Notes: a model not told the origin generated them from the letters alone. A DNA stretch of 64,000 nt from Bacterioplanoides sp. SCSIO 12839 (GCF_024397975.1 NZ_CP073745.1:3002501-3066500), one strand, 5' to 3'; shown: positions 53,104 to 63,306, counted from the stretch's first letter. Program-made: numbers and translations.

Positions 53104-53135
53104 GTTTCGGATAGGAACCGCTTTGATAAGCAGAT

Positions 53136-55058
53136 TCAGTAGCGGAAATTAGCCACAATGGTATTCAGATCCGACGACGCGGTATCCAGTTGCTGTTCGG
53201 CAACTTGAGCAGTGACTTCCGAAGCTTCTGAAGTTTGTTCAGCCAACACGTTAATACGAGTAACGTGTTTCTCAAGATCCGCTACAACACTGGATTGCTC
53301 TACCGTTGCTGTTGCCACCAAGGTGGCCATGTCCGTCATGGTGCTGATGGAATGACGGATAGCATCCAATGCTTCAGATGCTTGCGACGATTGTGACACG
53401 ACCGTAGCACAACGCTCGCCGCCTTTTTGCATCGCATTGACCGCTGCAGCAGAAGTCGACTGCAGCTTTTCAATCATACTGCCAATTTCTTCTGTCGCCT
53501 GGTGAGATTTCTGCGCCAGATTACGCACTTCATCAGCAACAACTGCAAAACCACGCCCCTGTTCTCCGGCACGCGCTGCTTCAATGGCCGCATTAAGCGC
53601 TAATAAATTGGTTTGCTCAGATATGCCTGAGATAACACCTAAAACCGAGCTGATCTGACCCACGTCATCAGCTAATCGCTCAACCGCTGCTGCAACATCC
53701 TGCAGTTCAGTATTCAGCGCCTCCATTTCCTGCGTTGTATGTTGCATTAATTGCTGGCCGGAATCTGACTCCTGCACTGCGGTATGACTGGCAGTGGCAG
53801 TTTGCTCCGCGTTTGCAGCAATTTCCTTTACGGTGGCCCCCATCTCAGTAATGGCTGTGGCTACCAGTGCAATACTCTCAACCTGTTCTTGCGAGTTGTG
53901 ATGAGAGTCTTTTGATGATTGTTGTACCTGAGAGGCAGCATTATGGACCTGCTCAGCAGTACCCGCTAACTGTGCAATTAAACTCCTCATATTTTCACTG
54001 AAGCGATTAAAAGCGCTGGAAAGTGTTCCTACTTCATCGTGACTGTAAATCGTTAGCCGGCGAGTCAAATCGGCGTCACCATCGGCAATGCCCTGTAACA
54101 TATCAGCCGCATTTGCAATCGGGCGTGTAATAGTTGATGACTGCCACATAGCAATCAAAATAAAACCGCCTACCAGAATCAGATTAAGCACGATCGTCAG
54201 CATGGTCATGTCACGCAACGCAGAAAAAAGCTCACTGGTTGGTAATTCAGCCACCACATACCAACCCAGCGATTCAATATATTGAGCTGCCATCAACCGC
54301 TCCGTTGGTTGCTGTACAGTCAGTACCTGACTCCCGACAGGGTTCAGCAACTCTCCCAATAGACCAGAAAGCTCACTTCTTTCAGTCAGGCTTTTTTCAC
54401 CAGACACATCCACCTGAGGGTGAATTTTAATAGCGCCTTCCGGATCAACCAGATAAACCAAGCCAGACTGCCCCACCTGATAGTTGCGAATAAAATTCGA
54501 TAGCTCGCTGATTTTTAAACCAATCCCTGTAATTGCCTGTTGCCCGGGAATGCGGTAATTAATAAATAATGTCGGCACCTTAGTCGTGTCATCAATATCC
54601 AGATCCAGGCTGTATGCTTTGCCACTATTAACAAAATCATAAAACCAGGTGTCATTATTAGGGTCGAGCTTCCTGGCAAGCCCATCTCGAGTGTAATAAC
54701 TACCCGTTTTTCCGGATATTAAAAAAGTCGTTAACGCAGACTCCTGCTCCAGCACATTACTGAGATATTGAATAACCTGAGTCCGCTGAAGCTCTGGCTC
54801 ACCATCGCTCAACCATTGATTAACAGGTACATTCATTGCCATCGTACTGGCAACCGCAAGTCGGGTTTCAATTTCTCGGGCTACCTGAGCGGAAACTGCT
54901 GACAAAGTTGCAGGGATTTCAGCTTCTGAAATACGCTCGATAGTACTGTCACGCACCAATACGGTCGTCAGAATGGTGGATAAGGTGATAGAAATAAATA
55001 AAGCTCCGGCCATCGCCAACAGCAATTTTCGTTTCAGGGGTAAATGCGACCAGCTCAT
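53136..55058 (-). CDS. Methyl-accepting chemotaxis protein with double Cache sensor
   Basis: A 640-residue chemoreceptor. First membrane helix ([24 protein letters not shown]), a periplasmic dCache-type sensor (about 38-285: [44 protein letters not shown]), a second helix ([18 protein letters not shown]), HAMP (about 305-360) and the methyl-accepting/signalling domain with [21 protein letters not shown] at the hairpin tip. Similar sensors bind amino or organic acids, but the ligand is unknown. Start: ATG at 55058, with AGGAG seven bases upstream; an earlier in-frame ATG adds seven residues. It is alone, not in a che operon. Confidence 0.93.
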   Translation of the reverse strand: MSWSHLPLKRKLLLAMAGALFISITLSTILTTVLVRDSTIERISEAEIPATLSAVSAQVAREIETRLAVASTMAMNVPVNQWLSDGEPELQRTQVIQYLSNVLEQESALTTFLISGKTGSYYTRDGLARKLDPNNDTWFYDFVNSGKAYSLDLDIDDTTKVPTLFINYRIPGQQAITGIGLKISELSNFIRNYQVGQSGLVYLVDPEGAIKIHPQVDVSGEKSLTERSELSGLLGELLNPVGSQVLTVQQPTERLMAAQYIESLGWYVVAELPTSELFSALRDMTMLTIVLNLILVGGFILIAMWQSSTITRPIANAADMLQGIADGDADLTRRLTIYSHDEVGTLSSAFNRFSENMRSLIAQLAGTAEQVHNAASQVQQSSKDSHHNSQEQVESIALVATAITEMGATVKEIAANAEQTATASHTAVQESDSGQQLMQHTTQEMEALNTELQDVAAAVERLADDVGQISSVLGVISGISEQTNLLALNAAIEAARAGEQGRGFAVVADEVRNLAQKSHQATEEIGSMIEKLQSTSAAAVNAMQKGGERCATVVSQSSQASEALDAIRHSISTMTDMATLVATATVEQSSVVADLEKHVTRINVLAEQTSEASEVTAQVAEQQLDTASSDLNTIVANFRY

Positions 55059-55128
55059 AACGTTCTCCTGGAATGTCATTTAAGACTAGCAGAGAGACTA
55101 GGAGATGAAGGATTGAATGATTTGAATG

Positions 55129-55148
55129 GCTTAATTAGCTGCGCTCGG
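55129..55148. repeat. Partial copy of the tRNA-Arg 3' end and its flank
   Basis: GCTTAATTAGCTGCGCTCGG here matches GCTTAATTGGCGCGCTCGG at 55238-55256, which spans the 3' flank and acceptor end of the first tRNA-Arg, with two differences. The rest of the tRNA is not preserved. It may be a decayed tRNA or a scar of a past integration. Confidence 0.45.
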
Positions 55149-55244
55149 TACGAACCAGAAGGTTCTCACCTTCGTCGCTAAAGCGAAGAAACTAAACAGT
55201 TGAAGATAATCAGGAGTATTTAATTTCGAGGAAGGTTGCTTAAT

Positions 55245-55321
55245 TGGCGCGCTCGGAAGGATTCGAACCTTCGACCGCCTGGTTCGTAGCCAGGTACTCT
55301 ATCCAGCTGAGCTACGAGCGC
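55245..55321 (-). tRNA. tRNA-Arg (ACG)
   Basis: A 77-nt tRNA with encoded CCA. Acceptor arms GCGCTCG and CGAGCGC pair fully. The anticodon arm is CCTGG-CTACGAA-CCAGG, giving anticodon ACG (A34 is normally edited to inosine). The T-loop GGTTCGAATCC is normal. It is identical to the copy at 55382-55458. Confidence 0.97.
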
Positions 55322-55381
55322 GTCTCTTAAAGCATTCTCTGATACAGAGATAAATCACGATTGGAATCATTCAATAAAGAA

Positions 55382-55458
55382 TGGCGCGCTCGGAAGGATT
55401 CGAACCTTCGACCGCCTGGTTCGTAGCCAGGTACTCTATCCAGCTGAGCTACGAGCGC
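55382..55458 (-). tRNA. tRNA-Arg (ACG), second copy
   Basis: The mature 77 nt are identical to the previous tRNA-Arg, including encoded CCA, anticodon loop CTACGAA and acceptor stem. Flanks differ beyond the tRNA, so this is an older duplication or gene conversion. It lies between tRNA-Ser and the first copy. Confidence 0.97.
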
Positions 55459-55538
55459 GCATCGTGGGGCGCGTATTATAGAGAGTAAACAATAACTGTC
55501 AACTAACTTTATACGCTTCTGCAAGAAGCAGAAAAACG

Positions 55539-55628
55539 TGGCGGAGAGAGAGGGATTCGAACCCTCGATAGGGGTAAACCTATACGCCCTTAGCAGGGGC
55601 GCGCCTTCAGCCACTCGGCCATCTCTCC
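55539..55628 (-). tRNA. tRNA-Ser (GCT)
   Basis: A 90-nt class II tRNA with a long variable arm (TATAGGTTTACCCCTA) and encoded CCA. Acceptor arms GGAGAGA and TCTCTCC pair. The anticodon arm GCCC-CTGCTAA-GGGC gives anticodon GCT, reading AGC and AGU. It follows csrA in the usual csrA-tRNA-Ser-tRNA-Arg order. Confidence 0.97.
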
Positions 55629-55727
55629 ATGTCACGGCGCGCATAATACCACGTTATTTTGAAAATCAAAGAAAAATTTCAAAGAAATTAATGCTTTAGA
55701 AATTTTCCTTTGATGAAATACGAGGGA

Positions 55728-55925
55728 TCAGTAGTTACCGTTTGCCTCTCCATCACCATCTTTTTCACGCTGAATGCGCTGATAGATTTCTTCACGGTGA
55801 ACAGCCACTTCTTTTGGTGCATTCACACCAATTCGTACCTGATTTCCTTTGACACCAAGGACAGTAACGGTCACATCGTCACCAACCATCAGTGTTTCGC
55901 CTACACGACGGGTTAAAATAAGCAT
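55728..55925 (-). CDS. csrA: Carbon storage regulator CsrA
   Basis: A 65-residue RNA-binding dimer that controls translation and mRNA stability at GGA motifs. [20 protein letters not shown] and [19 protein letters not shown] are near-universal CsrA blocks; the binding residues Leu4, Arg6 and Arg44-type positions are kept. Start: ATG at 55925. Its own leader has two GGA motifs, the second being the Shine-Dalgarno (AGGA) that can pair with TCCT, so autorepression is plausible. It is downstream of lysC and upstream of tRNA-Ser, as in pseudomonads. Confidence 0.97.
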   Translation of the reverse strand: MLILTRRVGETLMVGDDVTVTVLGVKGNQVRIGVNAPKEVAVHREEIYQRIQREKDGDGEANGNY

Positions 55926-55945
55926 AGGATTCTCCTAACATTCCT
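55926..55945 (-). promoter_or_regulatory. csrA leader with GGA motifs and masked ribosome-binding site
   Basis: On the minus strand the bases before ATG read CAGGAATGTTAGGAGAATCC. Two GGA motifs occur, and AGGA pairs with TCCT around GAA, hiding the Shine-Dalgarno. This is the form bound by CsrA in known autoregulated leaders. Confidence 0.5.
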
Positions 55946-56060
55946 GTTCGATTTTAGGGTGCTGTTGGCGTTAGCCGAGTTCTCATCCCTTGCATCCAGT
56001 ATTGACCAGTCTGGTCAGATTGAAAGCTACAACTTTAGGGTTATTGAGAATTTTTAGTTA

Positions 56061-56093
56061 TTAAAGAGAGACCAATCATTGAGCTCTCTTTAA
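56061..56093 (-). terminator. Hairpin after lysC
   Basis: TTAAAGAGAG (56061-56070) pairs with CTCTCTTTAA (56084-56093) 22 bp after the lysC stop. The stem is AT-rich and followed on the minus strand by only short T-runs, so it may be leaky, letting lysC messages continue into csrA. Confidence 0.45.
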
Positions 56094-56115
56094 TACTAAT
56101 CAGGAAAGGCAGAAA

Positions 56116-57345
56116 TCAGGCGTCTGCTTCAGCGTCTAGTCCAAATGCTGTATGCAGGGCGCGCACGGCCAATTCCAGATATTTTTCTTCAATCACTACT
56201 GAGATTTTAATTTCAGAAGTAGTGATCGCCAGAATATTAATATTTTCATCCGCCAGAACTTTAAACATTTTACTGGCAACACCGGCATGGGAACGCATAC
56301 CGACACCCACCATAGACACCTTACAGATGTCATCGGTTCCCGTAACTTCACGTGCATTTAACTCAGCGGCGGTCGTACGTAAAATTTCCAGAGCTTTCTG
56401 GTAGTCATTACGGTGTACGGTAAAAGTAAAATCGGTGGTGCCATCTGCAGAAACGTTCTGGATGATCATATCGACTTCAACATTCTGATCACTGACAGGA
56501 ACCAGAATTTTTGAAGCAACACCTGGGATATCAGGCACACCTTTTACGGTCACTTTGGCTTCATCACGGTTAAAAGCAATACCGGAAATAACTGGATTTT
56601 CCACGGAGCTGTTCTCCTCCATTGTGATCAGAGTGCCGTTTCCTTCCTTAAAGCTGGAAAGAACACGGAGCGGAACTTTGTATTTGCCTGCAAATTCAAC
56701 CGAACGAATCTGCAGAATCTTAGAGCCTAAGCTGGCCATTTCCAGCATTTCTTCAAACGTAACCTTTTCCATACGTTTGGCAGAAGGCACAACACGCGGG
56801 TCAGTGGTATACACACCATCAACATCGGTATAGATCTGACATTCATCGGCCTTTAATGCCGCAGCCAGTGCCACACCCGTGGTGTCAGAACCACCACGAC
56901 CCAACGTGGTAATATTATTGTCTTCGTCGATACCCTGGAAACCAGCAACCACACATACACCGCCAGCATCCAACTGAGCGCGCATGGCATCGGTATCGAT
57001 ATCTTCAATACGGGCTTTCATATAGGCATTATCGGTTTTCATACCCGCTTGCCAGCCGGTGAAAGAACGGGCATCAATGCCACGCTTTTGTAATGCCATC
57101 GATAATAAAGCAATGGTGACTTGCTCACCGGTCGATACCAACACATCCATTTCACGGGGAGTTGGGTTATCTGAAATATCTTTTGCCAGACCAATCAGAC
57201 GGTTGGTTTCACCGCTCATTGCCGAGACGGCAACCACAACCTGATGACCAGCGTCGTGGAAAGACTTCACTTTGTCTGCCACGTGCTCGATGCGTTCGAT
57301 CGAACCAACCGAGGTTCCACCGTATTTCTGTACGTATAACGCCAT
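56116..57345 (-). CDS. lysC: Aspartate kinase
   Basis: Aspartokinase starts the aspartate family pathway (lysine, threonine, methionine, diaminopimelate). The protein has 409 residues. The N-terminal kinase domain has YVQKYGGTSVGSIERI, GRGGSDTTGVALAAALKAD and YTDVDGVYTTDPRVVPSAK. Two C-terminal ACT domains (about 265-405: ITTSEIKISVVIEEKYLELAVRAL) bind lysine/threonine feedback inhibitors. Monofunctional, no fused homoserine dehydrogenase. In this family an internal start can give a separate beta subunit; the sequence does not rule it out. Start: ATG at 57345. It lies between alaS and csrA. Confidence 0.97.
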   Translation of the reverse strand: MALYVQKYGGTSVGSIERIEHVADKVKSFHDAGHQVVVAVSAMSGETNRLIGLAKDISDNPTPREMDVLVSTGEQVTIALLSMALQKRGIDARSFTGWQAGMKTDNAYMKARIEDIDTDAMRAQLDAGGVCVVAGFQGIDEDNNITTLGRGGSDTTGVALAAALKADECQIYTDVDGVYTTDPRVVPSAKRMEKVTFEEMLEMASLGSKILQIRSVEFAGKYKVPLRVLSSFKEGNGTLITMEENSSVENPVISGIAFNRDEAKVTVKGVPDIPGVASKILVPVSDQNVEVDMIIQNVSADGTTDFTFTVHRNDYQKALEILRTTAAELNAREVTGTDDICKVSMVGVGMRSHAGVASKMFKVLADENINILAITTSEIKISVVIEEKYLELAVRALHTAFGLDAEADA

Positions 57346-57504
57346 GATAATTCACTGGGTCGACTGAATTTAAGGGGCGCTAATTAAACACTAATTGGCC
57401 CATTCAGAAAAGATTTGGTGGTAATTCAGGCAATTTTCAAGGGCATTTAACAAAGTAAGTCGGGATTTAACGAATAACTCCTGACCCAACTCAAATATCT
57501 GGCA

Positions 57505-57542
57505 ATAAAAAGCCGTGTTATCGAATATCAATAACACGGCTT
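57505..57542 (-). terminator. Intrinsic terminator after alaS
   Basis: On the minus strand AAGCCGTGTTAT pairs with ATAACACGGCTT, 12 bp, and TTTTTATTG follows. It ends the alaS message and separates it from lysC. Confidence 0.9.
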
Positions 57543-57570
57543 CAATCTCAAACAGAGACAGCGCAGAACA

Positions 57571-60213
57571 TTAAGCCAGCTTTTCAGCAGCCCAAGTTTC
57601 AAATGCTTCCAGTGCCTGATCGATACCTTCCGGCTTCTGACCACCTGCCTGGGCCATTTCCGGCTTGCCGCCACCACGGCCATCCACATATTCAGCAACG
57701 GCTTTCACCGCATCACCGGCTTTGGCTTTACCAATCACATCTTTGGTCGCACCGGCCAGTAACGTCACTTTGCCATCGTTATCAGCCGCCAGCAGAATCA
57801 GCGCAGAACCCAACTTGTCTTTCAGGCCATCCATCGTAGTTTTCATAGTTGGCACATCGGTGCCGTCAATACGGGCTGTCAGAACTTTCACTCCAGCAAT
57901 GTCTTTTGCCTGTGCGGCCAGATCCGAACCCGCAGAGCTGGCAAGCTTAGCTTTGAGCGCTTCGATTTCTTTTTCCAGCTGACGGCTGCGAGCCACCAAC
58001 TGCTCTACTTTATCGCCAACGTTATCGGTGCTGCCTTTCACCAGACGAGCAATACCGCCTAACGCCGCTTCCTGTTCGGCCACAAAATCCAACGCCGCCT
58101 GACCAGCCACCGCCTCAATACGGCGGACACCCGCTGCTGCTGAAGCTTCGGTCGTAATCTTAAGCAGACCTAAGTCACCAGTACGTTTGGCGTGAGTACC
58201 ACCACATAATTCGATTGAGAACTGCTCAGCACCTTCACCGGTACCCATCGACAATACGCGAACTTCGTCGTCGTATTTCTCACCGAATAACGCCATTGCA
58301 CCGCTGTTTTTGGCATCGTCGATATTCATCAACTTGGTCACCACTTCACTGTTATCGCGAATCTGGTCATTCACCATGGTTTCAACCGCGGTGATTTCTT
58401 CCGGGGTCATGGCTTCCAGATTAGAGAAGTCAAAACGCAGTTTGTCGTAGGTTACTAACGAGCCTTTTTGAGCAACATGCTCACCCAATACAGTGCGCAA
58501 CGCCGCGTGTAATAAGTGAGTGGCCGTATGATGCAGCGTGGTTGCCGCACGTTTTTCCGCATCCACTTCAGCGGTCAGCTGATCACCAACCTTAATGTTG
58601 CCTTCTACCAGTACACCGTGGTGAACGTGATTACCGTCCTCTTTGGTGGTGTTCTTAACCTGGAATACAACACCAGCGGCTTTCAGGAAGCCACTATCAC
58701 CGGCCTGACCACCACTCTCGCCGTAGAACGCAGTTGCATCCAGCACTAGCAGCGCTTCGTCGCCAGCAGTCAGGACATCCACTTTTTCGCCATTTTTAAT
58801 CAGCGCTTGAACGGAACCTGTGTTGCTCAGCTGATCGTAACCACAGAATTCGGTTTCACCTTCCAGACCTAAACCACTCGCTGCTTTAGCTGAGAAGTTA
58901 CCGGCTGCACGGGCGGTTTCACGCTGATGAGTCATGGCTTTATCAAAGCCTTCTTCATCCACTTTCAGGTCTTTTTCACGGGCCACGTCAGCGGTTAAAT
59001 CCACCGGGAAGCCATAGGTGTCGTACAACTTAAATACGGTTTCACCCGGAATGGTGTCGCCTTCCAGCTTGGCAATGGCATCGTTAAGAATGCCCATGCC
59101 TTTATCCAGCGTTTTAGCGAACTGTTCTTCTTCTAAACGTAATACCTTGGATACCTGATCCTGCAGCTTCACCAGCTCTGGGTAAGCTTCGCCCATTTGT
59201 TCCGCTAACGCCGGAACCAGCTTGTGGAAGAAACCAGCCGGAGCACCCAACATATGACCGTGACGTACCGCACGACGAATAATACGGCGCAATACATAAC
59301 CACGGCCTTCGTTCGATGGGTAGACACCATCCACCACCAGGAATGCGGTTGAACGAATGTGGTCAGCAATAACGCGCAGAGATTTGTTCTCAGTATCGGT
59401 GCAACCGGTGACATCTCCCGCCGCTTTTAACAGCGCCTGGAACAGGTCAATTTCGTAGTTAGAGTGCACACCCTGCATAATCGCCGAGATACGCTCCAGA
59501 CCCATACCGGTATCCACCGATGGTTTTGGCAGCGGCTGCATTTCACCGTCTTCGGTACGGTTAAACTGCATAAATACGTTGTTCCAGATCTCGATAAAAC
59601 GGTCGCCGTCTTCTTCCGGCGTACCTGGCTTACCACCCCAGATATGCTCACCGTGATCGTAGAAAATTTCGGTACATGGGCCACAAGGACCGGTGTCACC
59701 CATCTGCCAGAAGTTATCCGAGGCGTATTTCGCACCTTTGTTGTCACCGATGCGGATAATGCTGTCTGCCGGGATACCCACTTCTTTATTCCAGATATCA
59801 AACGCTTCGTCGTCTTCAGCGTACACCGTCACCAACAGTTTTTCGGTTGGCAAGTTCAGCCACTGATCTGACGTCAGGAATTCCCAAGCGTATTTGATCG
59901 CATCTTGCTTGAAGTAGTCACCAAAGCTGAAGTTACCCAACATTTCAAAGAAGGTGTGGTGACGTGCGGTGTAACCCACGTTTTCCAGGTCATTGTGTTT
60001 ACCACCCGCACGCACACAGCGCTGAGAAGACGTGGCGCGGGTATAGCTGCGCTTATCCTGGCCGAGAAAACAGTCTTTAAACTGCACCATACCGGCGTTA
60101 GTGAACAACAAAGTCGGGTCATTACCCGGAACCAGAGGGCTGGAAGCAACCACTTCGTGGCCTTTGGAAGCAAAGAAGTCGAGGAACTTTTGGCGAATCT
60201 CAGAGCTTTTCAT
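57571..60213 (-). CDS. alaS: Alanyl-tRNA synthetase
   Basis: AlaRS charges tRNA-Ala. The 880-residue length is typical. Order: the class II catalytic core (about 1-240: [46 protein letters not shown]), the tRNA-recognition domain, then the editing domain (about 555-715) with zinc-site [11 protein letters not shown] and the [12 protein letters not shown] motif. A C-Ala domain (about 755-880) ends in the Gly-rich [18 protein letters not shown] at 60213 is the clear start. It is divergent from a small DUF2892 gene. The usual neighbour recA-recX is not in this window. Confidence 0.98.
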   Translation of the reverse strand: MKSSEIRQKFLDFFASKGHEVVASSPLVPGNDPTLLFTNAGMVQFKDCFLGQDKRSYTRATSSQRCVRAGGKHNDLENVGYTARHHTFFEMLGNFSFGDYFKQDAIKYAWEFLTSDQWLNLPTEKLLVTVYAEDDEAFDIWNKEVGIPADSIIRIGDNKGAKYASDNFWQMGDTGPCGPCTEIFYDHGEHIWGGKPGTPEEDGDRFIEIWNNVFMQFNRTEDGEMQPLPKPSVDTGMGLERISAIMQGVHSNYEIDLFQALLKAAGDVTGCTDTENKSLRVIADHIRSTAFLVVDGVYPSNEGRGYVLRRIIRRAVRHGHMLGAPAGFFHKLVPALAEQMGEAYPELVKLQDQVSKVLRLEEEQFAKTLDKGMGILNDAIAKLEGDTIPGETVFKLYDTYGFPVDLTADVAREKDLKVDEEGFDKAMTHQRETARAAGNFSAKAASGLGLEGETEFCGYDQLSNTGSVQALIKNGEKVDVLTAGDEALLVLDATAFYGESGGQAGDSGFLKAAGVVFQVKNTTKEDGNHVHHGVLVEGNIKVGDQLTAEVDAEKRAATTLHHTATHLLHAALRTVLGEHVAQKGSLVTYDKLRFDFSNLEAMTPEEITAVETMVNDQIRDNSEVVTKLMNIDDAKNSGAMALFGEKYDDEVRVLSMGTGEGAEQFSIELCGGTHAKRTGDLGLLKITTEASAAAGVRRIEAVAGQAALDFVAEQEAALGGIARLVKGSTDNVGDKVEQLVARSRQLEKEIEALKAKLASSAGSDLAAQAKDIAGVKVLTARIDGTDVPTMKTTMDGLKDKLGSALILLAADNDGKVTLLAGATKDVIGKAKAGDAVKAVAEYVDGRGGGKPEMAQAGGQKPEGIDQALEAFETWAAEKLA

Positions 60214-60365
60214 ACGGTGCTAAATCCGAACGGATAAAATAAAAAGCGGAAGTATAGCGGTTTCCCCAGGCGGGGGCTAACGCCTGCGATCAGATCTCAT
60301 TACTTGACTTAGAATGAATCATAAATAACCATATATTCATATTTAAATAAAAGTTGGAGACCACT

Positions 60366-60569
60366 ATGAATCTTGACCGAAGTGTTTTTGCCGGAGCAGG
60401 CACACTGATCCTGCTCAGCGTTATTTTATCTCAGGTACACAGCGTTTATTGGCTTGGGTTTACCGGGTTTATTGGCTTTGTCATGCTGCAATCTGCCTTC
60501 ACCGGGTTTTGCCCCATGGCATTAGTGCTGAAAAAGCTGGGAGTCAAACCAGGTAACGCGTTTAATTAG
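60366..60569 (+). CDS. DUF2892 small membrane protein
   Basis: A 67-residue protein. MNLDRSVFAGAGTLILLSVIL and the second helix YWLGFTGFIGFVMLQSAFTG, followed by FCPMALVLKKLGVK, match the DUF2892 / YgaP C-terminal membrane module, here without a rhodanese domain. The conserved Cys in GFCPM is kept. The role is unknown; in YgaP the module anchors sulfurtransferase activity. Start: ATG at 60366 with GGAG upstream; a TTG 12 bases earlier is less likely. It is divergent from alaS. Confidence 0.85.
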   Translation: MNLDRSVFAGAGTLILLSVILSQVHSVYWLGFTGFIGFVMLQSAFTGFCPMALVLKKLGVKPGNAFN

Positions 60570-60656
60570 AGTTGGCTGGATCACACCTACCACACAAAAA
60601 CGGAGCTTCTATAATCACGCCCTTCTATCCTTCCCTTCAAACCAGAGGCGTTGAAT

Positions 60657-61646
60657 ATGTTGCTCCGTTTTTTGATCCTGATGATTTTTGTTCCGCTGAT
60701 GATAAGAGTCACGGACGTGATGGCAACCGAGCCGGGCCATTGGGTTAGTTACCCTGACACACTCCCAAAGTTTGATTACAGCGGCGACAAACTAAAACAC
60801 CATTGGCCACAGTTAACCAAAAGTAGCTTCATTCCTTACCCCAGCCCGGATCAACTCAAGTCTGTTGCGTTACAATTCCCTTCTCTGATCACGCAACAAG
60901 CTGAACATCAAACATCATTGCACCCAGCGGTGGAACAAGCGCAGGCCGGAGATTTTAATGCGTTATCTGAAGCCATTACTCAGGTGTGGCGTCACCACTA
61001 CCAGGGAGAGTTTGAAGAAGCATATACCTTGGGTATTCAACTGGGTTATGCCGGTTTAATACCGGCGTTTTACGCAAAAATGATGTACACCACTTTATTA
61101 GAGAGTGACCCGGAACGCCGACTCGCCAATTTTCAGGAAATTATAGGACTGTCAGAAACCATTGCGGAGCATGTAAACAATTACCAACCGGCCTTGTTTG
61201 GCCTCACCTATGCCTATGCCCGGGAACTAGAACTATTACCAACATCAGCCGCTGTTAGTAGTGGTCACCTTGAAGCAGCCAATGATTTATTAACTCAGAT
61301 GCGGGAGCAGTTTCCTCAACGAGCCATCTATCCGGCCATGCTTGGCGGCCTCCATGCTGGCGTTGTTGAGCGCGTAGGATCGTTTGTTGGTCGCATTACT
61401 TACGGCTCAACAGAAAGCAGAGCGATTGCACATTTTCAGGCAGCTCTGCAATTAGAGAGTGAATTGCCTGTTATTTTTAATGAATATGCCACAGCAATGA
61501 CCCGCCTTGATTCCCGCAAATATGCCAAGGAGATTGGCCAGGCTCTGACAAGCTGTGTCAGCCTGCCGGTATACAGCGCAGAAGAAGCATTAAATCAACA
61601 AGCATGTCAGAATAAGCTATCAACGCTCACTCTTGCAGGTAACTGA
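60657..61646 (+). CDS. Unrecognised exported helical protein
   Basis: I do not recognise this 329-residue protein. A signal peptide (LLRFLILMIFVPLMIRVTDVMA) is followed by a Trp/Pro-rich segment (EPGHWVSYPDTLPKFDY, HHWPQLTKSSFIPYPSP), then an all-helical region from about 95 with repeated Ala/Leu patterns (EEAYTLGIQLGYAGLIPAF, HLEAANDLLTQMREQFP, SRAIAHFQAALQLESELP) that look like TPR/Sel1-type helices. A C-terminal Cys pair is present. It is directly coupled to the small membrane gene that follows, with the ATG touching its TGA. Start: ATG at 60657 with AGAGG upstream. Confidence 0.65.
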   Translation: MLLRFLILMIFVPLMIRVTDVMATEPGHWVSYPDTLPKFDYSGDKLKHHWPQLTKSSFIPYPSPDQLKSVALQFPSLITQQAEHQTSLHPAVEQAQAGDFNALSEAITQVWRHHYQGEFEEAYTLGIQLGYAGLIPAFYAKMMYTTLLESDPERRLANFQEIIGLSETIAEHVNNYQPALFGLTYAYARELELLPTSAAVSSGHLEAANDLLTQMREQFPQRAIYPAMLGGLHAGVVERVGSFVGRITYGSTESRAIAHFQAALQLESELPVIFNEYATAMTRLDSRKYAKEIGQALTSCVSLPVYSAEEALNQQACQNKLSTLTLAGN

Positions 61647-61895
61647 ATGACTCTTCCTTTTCCGGCCGATATCGCAACCCCTGTTATTCTGATTGCACTG
61701 ATATTTTCAGCAGCATTATTGATGCTGCAATTGGCCGTTGGACCTTTTGGCCATGTTCGCTTTATTCACCTTCACCAATCCTACCTTAAATACCCGGCTC
61801 CATTACGAAAGACATTAAGCTCAGCAGCAATAATAATTATTCTTATTGCGACTGCGCATTTACTGGGCGCTATCTCTTTTTTACCCGCCGAATAA
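61647..61895 (+). CDS. Small protein with two membrane helices
   Basis: An 82-residue protein with two hydrophobic segments (VILIALIFSAALLMLQLAV and AAIIIILIATAHLLGAISF) joined by a basic, His-rich loop (HVRFIHLHQSYLKYPAPLRK). Its ATG directly follows the TGA of the previous gene, so it is translationally coupled to it and probably works with it in the membrane. I do not recognise the family. Confidence 0.6.
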   Translation: MTLPFPADIATPVILIALIFSAALLMLQLAVGPFGHVRFIHLHQSYLKYPAPLRKTLSSAAIIIILIATAHLLGAISFLPAE

Positions 61896-61930
61896 CCATC
61901 TCAAGCGTTATAAAAACCGCCTATTACCCG

Positions 61931-61986
61931 TATAATATTTGCAGTTTTTTCACTCAGGGCCCTGAGAATGATTCTAAGGCCCTTAG
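61931..61986 (+). promoter_or_regulatory. Promoter with tandem palindromes upstream of ndh
   Basis: TATAAT at 61931-61936 is a perfect -10 (the -35, TTATAA, is weak). Downstream lie two perfect palindromes, CTCAGGGCCCTGAG (61953-61966) and CTAAGGCCCTTAG (61974-61986), seven bases apart, sharing a central GGCCC. They fit tandem operator sites or leader hairpins controlling ndh. Confidence 0.5.
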
Positions 61987-62010
61987 CATTCACTTTTCGG
62001 AGTTCGTTTT

Positions 62011-63306
62011 ATGCAACGTATCGTCATTGTTGGCGGTGGCGCAGGCGGATTGGAACTGGCAACTCAACTCGGACGGTCATTAGGCCGAACGAGCAAAGCA
62101 GAGATTGAACTGATTGATGCCAATCCGACTCACTTGTGGAAGCCATTACTACATGAAGTTGCCACCGGCGCTTTAGATTCAGGAATTGATGAACTGAATT
62201 ATCGTGCCCATGGTAAAAAACATGGATTTAACTTCCAGTTAGGCCGGATGTCGGGCCTTGACCGCGACAATAAGCACATCATTCTGTCCCCTATGGTGGA
62301 TGATCAGGGTGATGAAGTTCTGGCTGAACGCAAAGTGAGTTATGACACCCTGGTACTGGCACTGGGCAGTGTCACCAATGATTTTGGCACCCTTGGTGCC
62401 AAAGAGCATTGTGTCTTTCTGGATAGCCGCAAACAAGCGGATAAATTCCACCAGACGTTGTTGAATGAATTTCTCAGAGCTAATGCCAAAAGTGGCGACA
62501 ATGATCAGATTCGCGATCTGGATATCGCGATTGTTGGCGCAGGTGCAACCGGCGTCGAATTATCCGCTGAGCTATACAACACGGCTGAAGAATTAGTCAG
62601 TTATGGCTTAAAAAACCTGAAGCCACAAAACCTGAAGGTTACCCTGATCGAAGCCGGCGAACGCATTCTTCCAGCATTGCCACAACGTATTTCAGCCGCA
62701 GCCACAAAAGAGCTGGAAAAGCTGGGAGTCACCGTCAGAACCAATACTCTGATTACAGCTGCAACAGCAGAAGGCTTTGAAACAAAAGACCAGGGGCCGA
62801 TCAAAGCCAAGTTAAAGGTCTGGGCTGCAGGGGTGAAAGCGCCTGAGTTTATGAAAACACTGGGACTGGAAACAAACCGCGTCAATCAGATTGTTGTGAA
62901 CCGACATTTGCAGACAGAGGATGACAACATTTTTGCACTGGGTGACTGTGCCAGTATGCTGCAAGAGGATGGCAAACCCGTACCACCTCGGGCGCAGGCT
63001 GCACATCAACAAGCCAGCCATCTGTTTAAAGCACTCAAAGCCCGGCATAAAAATAAGCCAATGCCTGAGTTTGTTTACAAGGACAAAGGTTCACTCGTTT
63101 CACTCAGTCGTTACAGTACCGTTGGCAGCTTGATGGGTAACCTGACTCAAGGCTCAATGATGATTGAAGGCCGACTGGCAAGACTGGTTTATGTATCGTT
63201 ATACCGATTACATCAGATTGCATTACATGGTTATTGGCACACTATACTGCTGTCACTGGTCGGCCATATCAACAAGGTCATCAGACCCAGACTGAAGCTG
63301 CATTAA
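62011..63306 (+). CDS. ndh: Type II NADH:quinone oxidoreductase
   Basis: NDH-2 oxidises NADH and reduces quinone without pumping protons, bound to the inner face of the membrane. The protein has 431 residues. The FAD site is [20 protein letters not shown], the NADH site [19 protein letters not shown], and the second FAD contact [16 protein letters not shown]. The C-terminal part ([21 protein letters not shown]) is the amphipathic membrane-binding helix. Start: ATG at 62011. It lies behind a promoter with two palindromes. The last 54 bp overlap the end of the convergent AraC-type gene. Confidence 0.95.
   Translation: MQRIVIVGGGAGGLELATQLGRSLGRTSKAEIELIDANPTHLWKPLLHEVATGALDSGIDELNYRAHGKKHGFNFQLGRMSGLDRDNKHIILSPMVDDQGDEVLAERKVSYDTLVLALGSVTNDFGTLGAKEHCVFLDSRKQADKFHQTLLNEFLRANAKSGDNDQIRDLDIAIVGAGATGVELSAELYNTAEELVSYGLKNLKPQNLKVTLIEAGERILPALPQRISAAATKELEKLGVTVRTNTLITAATAEGFETKDQGPIKAKLKVWAAGVKAPEFMKTLGLETNRVNQIVVNRHLQTEDDNIFALGDCASMLQEDGKPVPPRAQAAHQQASHLFKALKARHKNKPMPEFVYKDKGSLVSLSRYSTVGSLMGNLTQGSMMIEGRLARLVYVSLYRLHQIALHGYWHTILLSLVGHINKVIRPRLKLH

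Noticed and set aside
55327..55644. 105-codon frame across the tRNA genes
   Set aside because: It runs through tRNA-Arg and tRNA-Ser; open frames across tRNA genes are common chance events.
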